From Candidatus Competibacter phosphatis (GTDB taxonomy: Bacteria > Pseudomonadota > Gammaproteobacteria > Competibacterales > Competibacteraceae): a DNA stretch of 41,675 nt. The stretch covers positions 1-41,675 of the forward strand of contig NZ_SPMZ01000024.1 of assembly GCF_012939995.1 (NCBI RefSeq), read 5' to 3'. Of the stretch, positions 17,878 to 27,560 are shown piece by piece. The position numbers were made by a program, and so were the translations under genes. Position 1 is the stretch's first letter. Each line of letters begins with the position of its first letter. The notes beneath the pieces were generated by a model, which searched no databases, was not told where the DNA came from, and was given only the letters and a program-made list of their open reading frames with translations.

Positions 17878-19452
17878 ATGACCGATCAAACTTCCGAAAA
17901 CCCGATTCAGCATCGAACCCTCGAACACCCGGTCCAGCACCGGCTGAAACTACGCAACCTGCGTCTGTCCGACTATGGCGATGTCGAGGAGATCATGGAA
18001 GCGGTCTACCCCAGCATGGACGGGGCTTGGAGTCGCGAGCAGTTCGCTTCCCAGATCGCCCGGTTTCCGGAAGGGCAAATCTGCATCGAGGACAATGGCA
18101 AGGTAGTGGCGGCCACCATCAGCCTGATCGTGGACTACGGTCGCCATGGTGATCGTCACACCTACAATCAGATCATCGGTGACGGCTACCTCACCACCCA
18201 CGACCCCAACGGCGATACCTTGTACGGGGTGGATGTCTTCGTGCATCCCGATTATCGCGACATGCGGCTCGGTCGGCGGTTGTACGACGCCCGCAAGGAA
18301 CTGTGCGAGAAGCTCAATCTGCGCGCCATCATCGTCGGCGGCCGGATTCCCGGCTACGGCAAGTACGCCCACGACATGACCCCCCAGCAGTACGTGGAGC
18401 AGGTGCGGGCCAAGGAGCTGGTGGACCCCATCCTGACCTTCCAGTTGGCCAACGACTTCCATGTGCGCAAGATCGTGACCGGCTATCTGCCCGACGATAC
18501 CGAGTCCCAGGCTTACGCCGTGCTGCTGGAATGGCTGAACATCTACTACGAAGATAAAGAGGTCCTGATCGGCGGCCGCAAGTCGGTGGTGCGGGTTGGG
18601 GCGGTACAGTGGCAGATGCGGCAGACTGTCTCGCTGGACGATATGTTGCAACAGGTCGAATATTTCGTAGATGCGGTGGCGGGCTACAAGACCGACATCG
18701 TGTTGTTCCCGGAATTCTTCAACGGCCCGCTGATGGCGCAGTTCAACCAGCGCAATACCGCCGAAGCGGTGCGGCAACTGGCCGAATACACCGAACCGCT
18801 GCGCGATGCCATCGCCCAGTTGGCTGTCGCCTATAATGTCAACATTATCGCCGGCAGCATGCCGGAATATGGCAGCGGTGTGTTGTACAATGCCACTTAT
18901 TTGTGCCGGCGCGATGGTACCTGGGATAAGCAGTCCAAACTGCATATTACTCCCGACGAGCGGTCCTACTGGGGTCTTCAGGGTGGCGACTCGCTCAGGG
19001 TATTCGAGCTGGATGTCGGCAAGATCGGCATCTTGATCTGCTACGACGTGGAATTTCCGGAACTGCCGCGTTTGCTGGCCGATCAGGGCATGCAGATTCT
19101 GTTCGTGCCGTTCTGGACCGACACCAAGAACGCCTATCTGCGAGTGCGGCGTTGCGCGCAGGCCCGAGCCATCGAGAACGAATGCTACGTCGTGATTTCC
19201 GGCAGTGTCGGCAACCTGCCGCGAGTGGAGAACATGGACATGCAGTACTCTCAGGCGGCGGTGTTCACCCCGTCCGACTTCGCGTTCCCGCACGACGCCA
19301 TTGCCGCCGAAGCCACGCCGAATACGGAAATGACGCTGATCGTCGATCTGGATCTGGACAATCTCAAGGAGATGCGCATGCATGGCAGCGTGCGCAACTT
19401 CCGCGACCGGCGGCTGGATTTGTACAAGATTGCATGGACGGGGAGGAGTTGA
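17878..19452 (+). CDS. GNAT acetyltransferase-nitrilase fusion protein
   Basis: This 524-aa two-domain protein has an N-terminal GNAT acetyltransferase domain (about 20-215) with the acetyl-CoA loop DMRLGRRLYDARKEL. The C-terminal carbon-nitrogen hydrolase (nitrilase superfamily) domain runs from about 238 to 515 and has the full catalytic triad Glu279 (FPEFF), Lys354 (SKLHITPDE) and Cys388 (LICYDVEFPE). This fusion is a known conserved architecture, but its substrate is not known to me. The nitrilase part suggests hydrolysis of an amide or N-carbamoyl group. There is no obvious Shine-Dalgarno before the ATG. It lies between lysA and dapF, which are otherwise usually close neighbours. Confidence 0.88.
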   Translation: MTDQTSENPIQHRTLEHPVQHRLKLRNLRLSDYGDVEEIMEAVYPSMDGAWSREQFASQIARFPEGQICIEDNGKVVAATISLIVDYGRHGDRHTYNQIIGDGYLTTHDPNGDTLYGVDVFVHPDYRDMRLGRRLYDARKELCEKLNLRAIIVGGRIPGYGKYAHDMTPQQYVEQVRAKELVDPILTFQLANDFHVRKIVTGYLPDDTESQAYAVLLEWLNIYYEDKEVLIGGRKSVVRVGAVQWQMRQTVSLDDMLQQVEYFVDAVAGYKTDIVLFPEFFNGPLMAQFNQRNTAEAVRQLAEYTEPLRDAIAQLAVAYNVNIIAGSMPEYGSGVLYNATYLCRRDGTWDKQSKLHITPDERSYWGLQGGDSLRVFELDVGKIGILICYDVEFPELPRLLADQGMQILFVPFWTDTKNAYLRVRRCAQARAIENECYVVISGSVGNLPRVENMDMQYSQAAVFTPSDFAFPHDAIAAEATPNTEMTLIVDLDLDNLKEMRMHGSVRNFRDRRLDLYKIAWTGRS

Positions 19453-19502
19453 TGTTGTGAATCATAAAAATACATTCGCTTGATCTGGTCGAGGTTAAGG
19501 CG

Positions 19503-20333
19503 ATGAAACTGCACTTCACCAAGATGCAAGGACTTGGCAACGATTTCGTGGTGATCGACGGCGTCAGCCAGCCGGTGGCATTGACGCCGGAGTACATCCG
19601 CCGGCTCGCGAATCGCCACTTTGGCGTTGGTTGCGATCAACTTCTGTTGGTCGAGCCTTCCGATCGGGAAGATGCCGATTTTCGCTACCGGATCTTCAAT
19701 GCCGACGGTGGGGAGGTAGGGCAGTGCGGCAACGGTGCCCGTTGTTTCGCCCGTTTCGTGCGCGATCGGAGGCTGAGCGACAAGAGCGACCTGTGCGTGG
19801 CAACCGCGACCGGTCTGCTGCGCTTGACGATCCAAGCGGACGACCGGGTGACGGTGGACATGGGTCAGCCGCGGCTCGACCCGGCCGACGTGCCCTTTTT
19901 CGCCACCGAGCGCGCGCCGCTCTATCCGATCGCCGCCGACGGCATCGAGCTGGAAATCGGCGTGGTGTCCATGGGCAACCCACACGCGGTACTGCGAGTG
20001 GACGATGTGGAGCGCGCGCCGGTGGCCCATCTGGGGCCTTTGCTGGAACGGCATGGCCGCTTTCCCCAACGCGCCAACATTGGGTTCATGCAGGTGATCG
20101 CGCCTGATCAGATTCGGCTACGGGTCTACGAACGCGGTGTCGGCGAAACGTTGGCCTGTGGCAGCGGCGCCTGCGCGGCGGTGGTCGCCGGCCGGTTGTG
20201 GGGTCTGCTGTGGCCCAGCGTGCGAGTCGAGCTGCCCGGCGGTGCGTTGGATATCCACTGGGCGGGCGAGGGTGAGCCGGTGACCATGACCGGACCGGCG
20301 GTAACGGTATTCGAAGGCTGGATCGAGCCATGA
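19503..20333 (+). CDS. dapF: Diaminopimelate epimerase
   Basis: DapF converts LL-diaminopimelate to meso-diaminopimelate, needed for both peptidoglycan and lysine, without a cofactor. The 276-aa protein has the start [13 protein letters not shown] and the two catalytic cysteines: Cys75 in [11 protein letters not shown] and Cys219 in LACGSGACA. The conserved SMGNPH motif is present. The length is normal. It is followed by the DUF484 gene at 34 bp, the classical dapF-DUF484 order in gammaproteobacteria. Cys75 and Cys219 form a reversible disulfide in related enzymes when oxidised. Confidence 0.95.
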   Translation: MKLHFTKMQGLGNDFVVIDGVSQPVALTPEYIRRLANRHFGVGCDQLLLVEPSDREDADFRYRIFNADGGEVGQCGNGARCFARFVRDRRLSDKSDLCVATATGLLRLTIQADDRVTVDMGQPRLDPADVPFFATERAPLYPIAADGIELEIGVVSMGNPHAVLRVDDVERAPVAHLGPLLERHGRFPQRANIGFMQVIAPDQIRLRVYERGVGETLACGSGACAAVVAGRLWGLLWPSVRVELPGGALDIHWAGEGEPVTMTGPAVTVFEGWIEP

Positions 20334-20367
20334 GCGCGAGGCGGCCAACCGCAAGGTGGATCGAACG

Positions 20368-21102
20368 ATGAGCGACGAACAGGCGGTACCGGGTCCGACG
20401 GAAATCGAGCGCGTCGTGGTCAACTGGTTGCGCGAGCATCCCGAGTTTTTCATCCGTCATCCCGACCTGGTGGAGAGCCTGCGGGTGCCTCATCCCTGCG
20501 AGCCGGCGGTGTCGTTGCTGGAGTACCAGAACCGTTTGTTGCGGGAGCGTGGCCAGCGCTTGCATGGCAAACTGTTGGAACTGGTCGCCATCGCCCGCGA
20601 CAACGACCGGCTGGCGGAACGGGTCCAGCGGTTGGCGTTGGACCTGCTGGATGCGCCGAACGAATTGGACGGGCTGCTGTATCGCATAAAGGCGGTACTA
20701 CGGGACGAATTCAACGCCGATTGCGTCGCCCTGTGTCTGGAAGCCGCGCTCGTCGCCGGCTCGGGGGCGGAAGAATTCCTGCGCCCGGAGGCGCTCGCCC
20801 TGTTCGAAGGCTTGCTGCAGGTTGGCAAATCGCGCTGCGGTCGTTTGCGTCCGGAGCAAGCCACCGCCCTGTTCGGCGATTGCGCGCCGCAGGTGGCTTC
20901 GGCGGCGCTGGTGCCCTTGGGCGACGGCCGGTGGCGTGGACTGCTGGCGCTGGGTAGTTGGGACGAGCAGCGCTTCCATCCCGGTGCCGGCACGCTGTTT
21001 CTGGGGCGGGCCGGCGAACTGGTCGGTCGGGCATTGGGGGCGCGTCTGTTGGCCGACAGGTGGCGGACTCGGTCCGACCCGTCCTCGGCGCATGAAGGCT
21101 GA
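20368..21102 (+). CDS. DUF484 family protein
   Basis: This 244-aa cytosolic protein of the DUF484 family begins with the typical [34 protein letters not shown] pattern (read in pieces, about 18-51). A helical region with coiled-coil character ([18 protein letters not shown]) and a GAF-like C-terminal half follow. Function is unknown. In many gammaproteobacteria the gene sits between dapF and xerC, but here the next gene is engB on the other strand and no xerC is present. The frame is open from GTG 20356, but the ATG at 20368 has AAGGTGG upstream. Its 3' end faces engB with only 7 bp between. Confidence 0.82.
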   Translation: MSDEQAVPGPTEIERVVVNWLREHPEFFIRHPDLVESLRVPHPCEPAVSLLEYQNRLLRERGQRLHGKLLELVAIARDNDRLAERVQRLALDLLDAPNELDGLLYRIKAVLRDEFNADCVALCLEAALVAGSGAEEFLRPEALALFEGLLQVGKSRCGRLRPEQATALFGDCAPQVASAALVPLGDGRWRGLLALGSWDEQRFHPGAGTLFLGRAGELVGRALGARLLADRWRTRSDPSSAHEG

Positions 21103-21109
21103 GGTGTTT

Positions 21110-21767
21110 TCACGGTTCGTCCCGATACCCCAACCAGTGATCCAGTCGTGCGTGGGCTTCGCCGATGCCCTGGCCGGTCAGCGCCGAGAACAACTGGGCG
21201 CTGGCGCCCGGATAATTCGTTGCCAGCCGCCGTTTCAACTGGGCCAGTGCCGCCAGCGCCGCGCCCCGGCTGAGTTTGTCCGCCTTGGTCAACAGGATGT
21301 GCGCCGGCAGTTCGCGAGCGGCGCAGCCGTCCAGCAGTTGGCGATCCATGTCGGTCAGTGGATGGCGGATATCCATCAGCAGCAGCAGGCCGCGCAGCGC
21401 CGCGCGCCCGGTCAAATAGCGTTCCAGTAGTTCTCCCCAGTGCCGGCGAATCGAGTCGGGAACCCGGGCATAACCGTAACCCGGCAGATCGACCAAGTAG
21501 CGATCCGGCTCCACCAGAAAAAAAGTTGAGCAGTTGGGTCCGGCCGGGCGTTTTGCTGACTCGGGCCAACTGCCGCTGGCTGGTGAGAAGGTTGATCGCG
21601 CTGGATTTGCCGGCGTTGGAGCGGCCGGCGAAGGCCACTTCCCGGCCGGTATCGGGCGGAAGCTGGGCCAGGGCGTTAACGCTATACAGAAAACGGACGC
21701 CACGCCAGCGGCCGGTGGTCGGCACGGCTCCGGTGGAGATATAAGTAGTATCGTTGGGGTTTCTCAT
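21110..21767 (-). CDS. engB: Ribosome biogenesis GTPase EngB (YihA/YsxC), single-base frameshift
   Basis: EngB is a GTPase for assembly of the large ribosomal subunit and is essential in many bacteria. The N-terminal frame (from ATG 21767) carries the P-loop GRSNAGKSS and the switch motif [12 protein letters not shown]. The rest lies in another frame: [12 protein letters not shown] (G3), LTKADK (G4) and FSALTGQG (G5), ending at 21110. The frames join perfectly if one A is removed from the plus-strand A7 run at 21518-21524, giving about 218 aa, the family length. As drawn, translation would fail soon after switch I. A sequencing error or slippage is likelier than a dead gene, because essentiality would forbid loss. 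Confidence 0.85.
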
Positions 21768-21946
21768 TGAACTCAAAGGCCGAAACTGATATATAAAACT
21801 GCCGCTTTCGGGACGGGACCGATTCAGGCAAACACCAGTTCCGTTACCGCCGAGCGAGGCTTGGCCACCGGCCCGCGTTGCTCTGTTCCGCGCCGGCGGC
21901 AGGTCGCCTGAACCGAATACCGTCATCGTACAGGAGCCTTCCAAAA

Positions 21947-22555
21947 ATGAAAAAACTCGTTGTGATCGCCGCGACCTGCGCATTGCTCGGTTCCACAACC
22001 GCCGTGTTGGCCGCTGGCGACGCCACCGCCGGTAAGGCCAAGTCCGCCACCTGCGCGGCTTGCCATAGTCCGGACGGCAACAGCACCAATCCCCAGTATC
22101 CCAAACTGGCGGGACAAAGCACCGACTATCTGCTCAAGCAATTGCAGGAATTCAAAAGCGGAGCCCGCGCCAACCCGATTATGGCCGGCATGGTCGCGCC
22201 ATTGAGCCCACAGGATATGGAGGATCTGTCAGCCTATTTCGCGTCCCAGCAGGTCACCCGCGCTGCGGCCGATCCGGCTCTGGCGCCGGTGGGCGAGGCA
22301 CTGTTCCGTGGTGGGGATCTCAACAGCGGCGTTCCGGCCTGTTCGGCTTGCCACGGTGCCACCGGTGCCGGCAATCCGGCCGCCAAATTTCCAGCGCTGG
22401 CCGGCCAGCACGCGGAATACGCCGAGATTCAGTTGAAAGCCTTCCGCGCCATGGAGCGCTCCAACGACGCCGGTCAGATGATGCGCGTCATCGCGGCGAA
22501 ATTGACCGACCCGCAAATCAAGGCGGTTTCGTCCTACGTGCAGGGCCTGCAATAA
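21947..22555 (+). CDS. Cytochrome c4 (dihaem c-type cytochrome)
   Basis: This is a periplasmic electron carrier of 202 aa. The signal peptide is [22 protein letters not shown]. Two haem-attachment sites, CAACH (36-40) and CSACH (132-136), head two homologous class I cytochrome halves. Likely axial methionines lie in NPIMAGM and in GQMMRV. Cytochrome c4 passes electrons to terminal oxidases and is membrane-associated in several gammaproteobacteria. AGGAG is located about ten bases before the ATG. A longer open frame upstream lacks any signal. It is divergent from engB, a conserved arrangement, and is followed by a terminator and then the ResB/CcsA genes that attach its haem. Confidence 0.92.
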   Translation: MKKLVVIAATCALLGSTTAVLAAGDATAGKAKSATCAACHSPDGNSTNPQYPKLAGQSTDYLLKQLQEFKSGARANPIMAGMVAPLSPQDMEDLSAYFASQQVTRAAADPALAPVGEALFRGGDLNSGVPACSACHGATGAGNPAAKFPALAGQHAEYAEIQLKAFRAMERSNDAGQMMRVIAAKLTDPQIKAVSSYVQGLQ

Positions 22556-22596
22556 GTCTTGGGTGAGCCGAGCCGGATATCCGCCGGTTTCGCATG

Positions 22597-22622
22597 AGGG
22601 TGGTCGTTTGGCCACCCTTTTT
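22597..22622 (+). terminator. Rho-independent terminator of the cytochrome c4 gene
   Basis: AGGGTGG (22597-22603) and CCACCCT (22612-22618) pair around an 8-base loop and run into five T residues. It lies 42 bases after the cytochrome c4 stop codon. Confidence 0.8.
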
Positions 22623-22737
22623 TCTGTCACGCCGTCCGGCCTCGACAGCGATCAGGTTCAAACCGGTTCGGAATGCCTGAACCGATGCCGCCCGGTCGGG
22701 TCGAACAGGCTTCCCGCACGTTTTCCCGAACCATACC

Positions 22738-24817
22738 GTGAACGAAACCGCCGCGCATCAATCCGATCACCGCCGTACCCTGGGCTGGGTGTTGCTGGAA
22801 TTTTTCGGTTCCATGAACCTGGCGATCACTCTGCTGGTGGTGGTGGCGGTCGCCTCGGCGATCGGCACGGTTTTGCAGCAGAACCAAGCTTATCCGGATT
22901 ATGTGCTCAAATTTGGGCCATTCTGGTTCGAGGCGTTCCGGCGGCTGGGGCTATACGATATCTACGGCGCTGGCTGGTTCGTCGGTATCCTGGCGTTCCT
23001 GATTTTGTCCACCAGTGTTTGCCTGTACCGTCAGGTGCCGGGGATGCTGCGGGAGATGCTGCGGTTCCGCGCCAATGTTCAGGCTCGTTCGCTGCGCGGT
23101 TTCCACCAGCACGCCGAGTGGCGGCTGTCGGATCACGGCCTCGACGCCACGCAGAGCGCGGTGACCGAGGTGCTGCGGGCGCGAGGCTACCGCTGGCGCG
23201 CTCACGATGGCGGCGAGCATCGAGTGGTGGCGGCGATGAAAGGCCGCTACAACCGTCTCGGTTATCTGTTCACGCACGCCGCGGTGGTGATGATCGGTAT
23301 CGGTGGCCTGCTGGATGGCAATCTATGGCTGAAACTGAAGGAATGGCGCGGCGAGATCGTGCTGGAAACCCGCGACCTGGCCGCCCGCGACATCCCCCCG
23401 GCCAGCCGGCTGGCGCCCGGCGCGGTGCCGGCATTTCGCGGCAACGTGATGCTGCCCGAGGGCGCCGCAGCCAATTTCGTGTTCGTTCGCGCGCGCGACG
23501 GTTTTGTGCTGCAGGAACTGCCGTTCGCTATCGAGCTGAAGGATTTCCAGGTTGCCTACTACGATACCGGTCAGCCGAAATCTTTCGTCAGCCAAGTGCT
23601 TATCCATGATCGGGAGCATCTGGGCGAGCAGCCCATGGAAGCGACCATCCGCGTCAACCACCCGCTCACTTATCGCGGTTATTCGATTTACCAGTCCGAC
23701 TTCGGCGACGGCGGCTCCAAGCTGGATCTGCGCGCCTGGCCGTTGACCGTGGCCCGGCTGGAGCCGACCGAAGCCAAGGGTACGGTGGGCAGTTCCCTGA
23801 AAGTGGGCGGCTCGAATGGAGCGCTGACCCTGGAGCTGGACGACTTCCGCCTGTTCAACCTGCTGCCGGAACCCGACGCCCGACCCGGCGAGCGCAAGTT
23901 CCGCAACTTTGGTCCCAGCATTGGCTTCAAGCTGCGCGACGCGGCCGGCGAGGCCCGAGAGTACTTCAATTACATGGCGCCGGTGCAACTGGAAGGCCGC
24001 TGGTTTTTCATCAGCGGCATGCGGGCCCAGCCCGGAGAGCCATTCGCCTATCTGCATATTCCGGCAGACCCGAACAACAGTCCCGAACGCTTCCTGCGCT
24101 TCAACGCCCGCTTACGCGATTCCGACTGGCTACAAGGTATTCTGGCCCGTGCCGTGCCGGTGGCGGACGAGAGCCAGGAATACCGCCGCGACCTCGAACG
24201 AGTGCGGTTGAGCTTGGTCGAACTGTTCGCTCAGGGCGGAACCGCCGCAGTGGCGGAGCGGGCCAAGACGGTGGTGCCGGCCGAACGACTGCGGGAGGCG
24301 AGTGCGCTGTATCTCAATATCCTGCGCGATACCCTGGCCCAAATTTTCATCGAAGTACTGCGCGAGGAGGGGGTCGACGTCGAGCATGGCGTCGGCGAGC
24401 GCGAGGAGACGTTTTTTCAACGACGCCGTGTCGGCGCTGTCCGCGCTGCCGAGCTATGCCTCGCCCTTCTACCTGCAACTGAGCGGTTTTCAACAGGTGG
24501 AGGCTTCCGGCTTGCAGGTTACCCACAGTGGTGGAGTCAGCGTGGTCTACACCGGCTTTGCTTTATTGGTCATCGGTGTCTTTATCATGTTTTATACTTC
24601 GCATCGCCGGGTGTGGGCTTGGCTGGCGATCGAGGAGGGGATGACCCGGCTGATTCTGGCCGGGACCGGCAACCGCCGCCAAGCCGAATTTGCCCGTGAG
24701 TTCGCCGGGTTGCGGGCGATGTTCGAGCGGCGGCTGGGACCATCCGAGGAAGAACGATTCGCTCCGTCCGCTATCCCGTCTCCAGACGCGCTAGCAGCGG
24801 ATGCCGGAGCGAAGTAG
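22738..24817 (+). CDS. resB: Cytochrome c biogenesis protein ResB/Ccs1, single-base frameshift
   Basis: ResB is the System II partner of CcsA, forming the inner-membrane haem-export and apocytochrome ligation complex. The protein starts at a GTG (22738). It has transmembrane segments at about 17-44 and 79-99, a third after the GRYNRLGYLFTHAAVV motif, and a large periplasmic region. The last helix and the tail (SGFQQVEASGLQVTHSGG ... VYTGFALLVIGVFIMFYTS) are in the +1 frame. Removing one T from the T6 run at 24412-24417 restores ETFFNDAVSALSALP and a protein of about 692 aa, the normal proteobacterial length. As written, the first frame ends in a nonsense tail at 24699. No good ribosome site precedes the GTG. 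Confidence 0.85.
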
Positions 24818-24839
24818 CGATAGCGATGAGAGGAGCGGA

Positions 24840-26024
24840 ATGGCAATGGCGGTAACGCGCGAAGCGCTGTTGGAGCAGTGGGAGCAGCCGGCCTTTTGGC
24901 GCTGTTTGACGATCGGGGACGGTCTGTGGATGCTGCTGGCGGCGGCCGGCTCGATCCTGGTCTGGTGGCTCTATCGCTCGTACATGGATGGCTACGAGAT
25001 CGCCATCCAGGCCGGTAGCACCCTGGGGCTGATCGCTTGGGGGCTGTACTGGAAACCGGTGCGGTTGCTCGCCCTGGCGGTGGCGGTGCTGGCGACGCTG
25101 GCGCTGTGGCGCTACGGCGCGGATTACGCGTTGCGCCACAGCGATTTCTGGCTCAAATACTTTCTGGAAAGCCAGGTCGCGTTCATGTGGATGAGCGCCT
25201 TGTACGTACTGGCCACCGTCACCTATTTCGTCGCGCTGCTCGGCCGTTCCGACTTCATCGGCAAGACCGCGACCGCCCTGACCTGGACGGCGACGATCAT
25301 GGGTTTGACCGGCCTGCTGGTGCGTTGGCGCGAATCCTATCTGCTGGGGGCCGACATCGGGCACATCCCGGTCAGCAATTTGTACGAAGTGTTCATCCTG
25401 TTTGCGTTGATTACCGCGCTGCTCTATCTCTTTTACGAGGATCGCCACCGTACTCGCGCCATGGGTGGTTTCGCCCTGCTGGTGATCAGCGGAGCCGTTG
25501 CCTTCCTGCTGTGGTATACCTTCGACCGCGAAGCCCAGCACATTCAACCACTGATTCCGGCTTTGCAGAGCTACTGGATGAAGATCCATGTGCCGGCCAA
25601 CTTCATCGGCTACGGCGCGTTTTCCTTGGCGGCGATGCTCGGGGTGGCCTACCTGCTGCGATCCGGCGTCGAGGCGCGTTGGCCGGATGGCTTGCTGGCG
25701 CGAGTATTGCCACCGCTGGAGTTGCTGGACGATGTCATGTACAAAGCCATCGCGCTGGGGTTCGCCGCCTTCACCATCGCCACCATTCTTGGTGCGCTAT
25801 GGGCGGCCGAGGCCTGGGGTGGTTACTGGTCCTGGGATCCCAAGGAAACCTGGGCACTGATCGTCTGGCTAAACTATGCAGCCTGGCTGCACCTGCGGTT
25901 GACCAAGGGCTGGCGCGGTACGCCGATGGCTTGGTGGGCGGTGATCGGCCTACTCGTGACCTTGTTCGCTTTTCTGGGGGTCAACATGTTTCTGTCGGGG
26001 CTGCATTCCTACGGCACGCTGTAA
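24840..26024 (+). CDS. ccsA: Cytochrome c biogenesis protein CcsA (also named CcsB/ResC), System II
   Basis: This polytopic inner-membrane protein of 394 aa passes haem to apocytochromes c together with ResB. The tryptophan-rich haem-handling (WWD) motif is WGGYWSWDPKETWALIVW, preceded by many hydrophobic helices. Conserved histidines on either side (for example in WMKIHVPANFIGYGAF and the final GLHSYG) match the family's haem ligands. AGGAG is 5 bases before the ATG at 24840. An earlier in-frame start at 24801 would lie in the resB tail. It follows resB by 22 bp and precedes dsbA, forming a cytochrome-maturation cluster. Confidence 0.92.
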   Translation: MAMAVTREALLEQWEQPAFWRCLTIGDGLWMLLAAAGSILVWWLYRSYMDGYEIAIQAGSTLGLIAWGLYWKPVRLLALAVAVLATLALWRYGADYALRHSDFWLKYFLESQVAFMWMSALYVLATVTYFVALLGRSDFIGKTATALTWTATIMGLTGLLVRWRESYLLGADIGHIPVSNLYEVFILFALITALLYLFYEDRHRTRAMGGFALLVISGAVAFLLWYTFDREAQHIQPLIPALQSYWMKIHVPANFIGYGAFSLAAMLGVAYLLRSGVEARWPDGLLARVLPPLELLDDVMYKAIALGFAAFTIATILGALWAAEAWGGYWSWDPKETWALIVWLNYAAWLHLRLTKGWRGTPMAWWAVIGLLVTLFAFLGVNMFLSGLHSYGTL

Positions 26025-26075
26025 AGCCGGTCCGCCACCCCGTTTCCGTCAACCGAAATCGAGAGAATTCCCGCG

Positions 26076-26708
26076 ATGCCGAACCCATTTCGTCGCCTGC
26101 TGCCGATCATACTGGCTTGCGCGTTGCCGCTGGCCGTTGCCCACGCCGCCGATCCGGCCACGCCGCCGTTTGAGGAGGGTAAGGATTATGTGCGTCTATC
26201 GACGCCGGTGCCAACAGATACGCCCGGCAAAATCGAAGTGATCGAGATGTTCTGGTACGGTTGCCCACACTGTTTCGACCTGGAGCCGAGTGTGCGGGAA
26301 TGGCTGAAACACAAGCCCGACAACGTCGCCTTCGTGCGGATTCCGGTCGCGTTTGGCGCAAGTTGGGAGCTTGGCGCCCGCGCCTACTATGCCGCCGAGG
26401 CTTTGGGTGTGCTGGACCGGATTCATGAGCCCTTGTTTGAGGCCATGCATCAGCACAAGCTGAAGGACGAAGATGACCTGGCGGCGTTCTTCGCCGAGCA
26501 CGGAGTCGATCAGGATGCCTTCCGCAAGGCCTACTCCTCGTTTCAGACCGAGACCCAGTTGCGCCGTGGTAACCAATTGGCACAGCGTTACGGGGTGCGA
26601 GGCGTGCCGGCGGTGATCGTCAACGGCAAGTACGATGTGCGCTCGCCGCGCATGTTCGAGGTCGTGGATTTCCTGATTGTCCAGGAAGCCGCCGCGCCCG
26701 GAGGCTAG
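26076..26708 (+). CDS. dsbA: Thiol:disulfide interchange protein DsbA
   Basis: This is a periplasmic oxidase that introduces disulfides into exported proteins. The 210-aa precursor has a signal peptide ending ...AVAHA (about residue 24), a thioredoxin fold with the active site CPHC (Cys63-Cys66) in FWYGCPHCFDLEP, an inserted helical domain, and the cis-proline loop GVRGVPAVIV. DsbA is usually reoxidised by DsbB, which is not in this window. Its place behind resB-ccsA fits a role in handling the thiols of apocytochromes or of the neighbouring secreted hydrolases. It is 9 bp before the EEP hydrolase gene, probably cotranscribed. Confidence 0.93.
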   Translation: MPNPFRRLLPIILACALPLAVAHAADPATPPFEEGKDYVRLSTPVPTDTPGKIEVIEMFWYGCPHCFDLEPSVREWLKHKPDNVAFVRIPVAFGASWELGARAYYAAEALGVLDRIHEPLFEAMHQHKLKDEDDLAAFFAEHGVDQDAFRKAYSSFQTETQLRRGNQLAQRYGVRGVPAVIVNGKYDVRSPRMFEVVDFLIVQEAAAPGG

Positions 26709-26717
26709 CGGCGCGCG

Positions 26718-27536
26718 ATGAGCGACCAAGGCGAACCGCGCCGCTTGCGGCTGCTCAGCTACAACATCCAGAGCGGGTTGACCACCCGCAAATATTCCCA
26801 ATATTTCACCCGTAGTTGGAAACATCTGGTGCCGGTGCCGTCGCGGATGAGCAACCTGGACGGTATCGCCCGGGTGTTGACCGACTACGACCTCGTGGGC
26901 CTGCAGGAAGTGGACGCCGGTAGCCTGCGTAGTGGATTCGTCAACCAAGTCAAATACTTGGCGGATTATGCCGGCTTCGAGTACATGTTCGATCAGTCCA
27001 ACCGCCGGATCGGCATGATTTCGCAGCATGGCAATGCGGTGCTCAGCCGCATCCGGCCGACCGCCATCACCGAACACAAGTTGCCGGGGCTGATTCCGGG
27101 CCGAGGCGTGCTGGAAGTCCGGTTCGGCGCGGGGAAGGATGCCTTGCATGTGCTGATCGTTCATATGGCGCTGGGTCGGCGCGGGCGACTGTTGCAAATC
27201 GAGTTTCTGGCCAATTTGATGCGCGATTACCGGCACATCGTCCTGATGGGCGACCTCAATTGCCGGTCGGATAGCCTGGAGATGGGGACATTGTTGGCGA
27301 CGGCCCATCTGTGCGAGCCGGTGCCCGGACTGCAAACCTTTCCCAGTTGGCAGCCGGACCGACATCTGGACCATATTCTGGTGTCGCCGTCCATCGCGGT
27401 CGAACGGGTGGAAGTGTTGAACCACGTTTTTTCGGATCATCTGCCGATCGCCATGGAAGTGCGATTACCGGAGGAGTGCAGGGTAAGGGAGCCAGAAGAC
27501 AAGGATCGGATCGAGGAGCTGCACTCGCTCCTCTGA
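26718..27536 (+). CDS. Endonuclease/exonuclease/phosphatase family hydrolase
   Basis: This 272-aa cytosolic metal-dependent phosphohydrolase of the EEP superfamily has visible catalytic elements: LSYNIQSG (Asn16), GLQEVD (metal-binding Glu64), a His region near LIVHMALG, MGDLNCRSD and the terminal SDHLPI. The family includes nucleases, phosphodiesterases and lipid phosphatases, so the substrate is open. In pseudomonads a similar EEP gene also follows dsbA and the cytochrome c4/engB pair, which supports an ancestral cluster. There is no signal peptide. Confidence 0.85.
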   Translation: MSDQGEPRRLRLLSYNIQSGLTTRKYSQYFTRSWKHLVPVPSRMSNLDGIARVLTDYDLVGLQEVDAGSLRSGFVNQVKYLADYAGFEYMFDQSNRRIGMISQHGNAVLSRIRPTAITEHKLPGLIPGRGVLEVRFGAGKDALHVLIVHMALGRRGRLLQIEFLANLMRDYRHIVLMGDLNCRSDSLEMGTLLATAHLCEPVPGLQTFPSWQPDRHLDHILVSPSIAVERVEVLNHVFSDHLPIAMEVRLPEECRVREPEDKDRIEELHSLL

Positions 27537-27560
27537 GATTTTCCAACAGCCTTTATTCCC

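Noticed and set aside
17950..19383. 477-codon open frame on the minus strand opposite the GNAT-nitrilase gene
   Set aside because: Pure shadow of a high-GC gene. The opposite frame has the complete catalytic motifs and this one has no recognisable domain.
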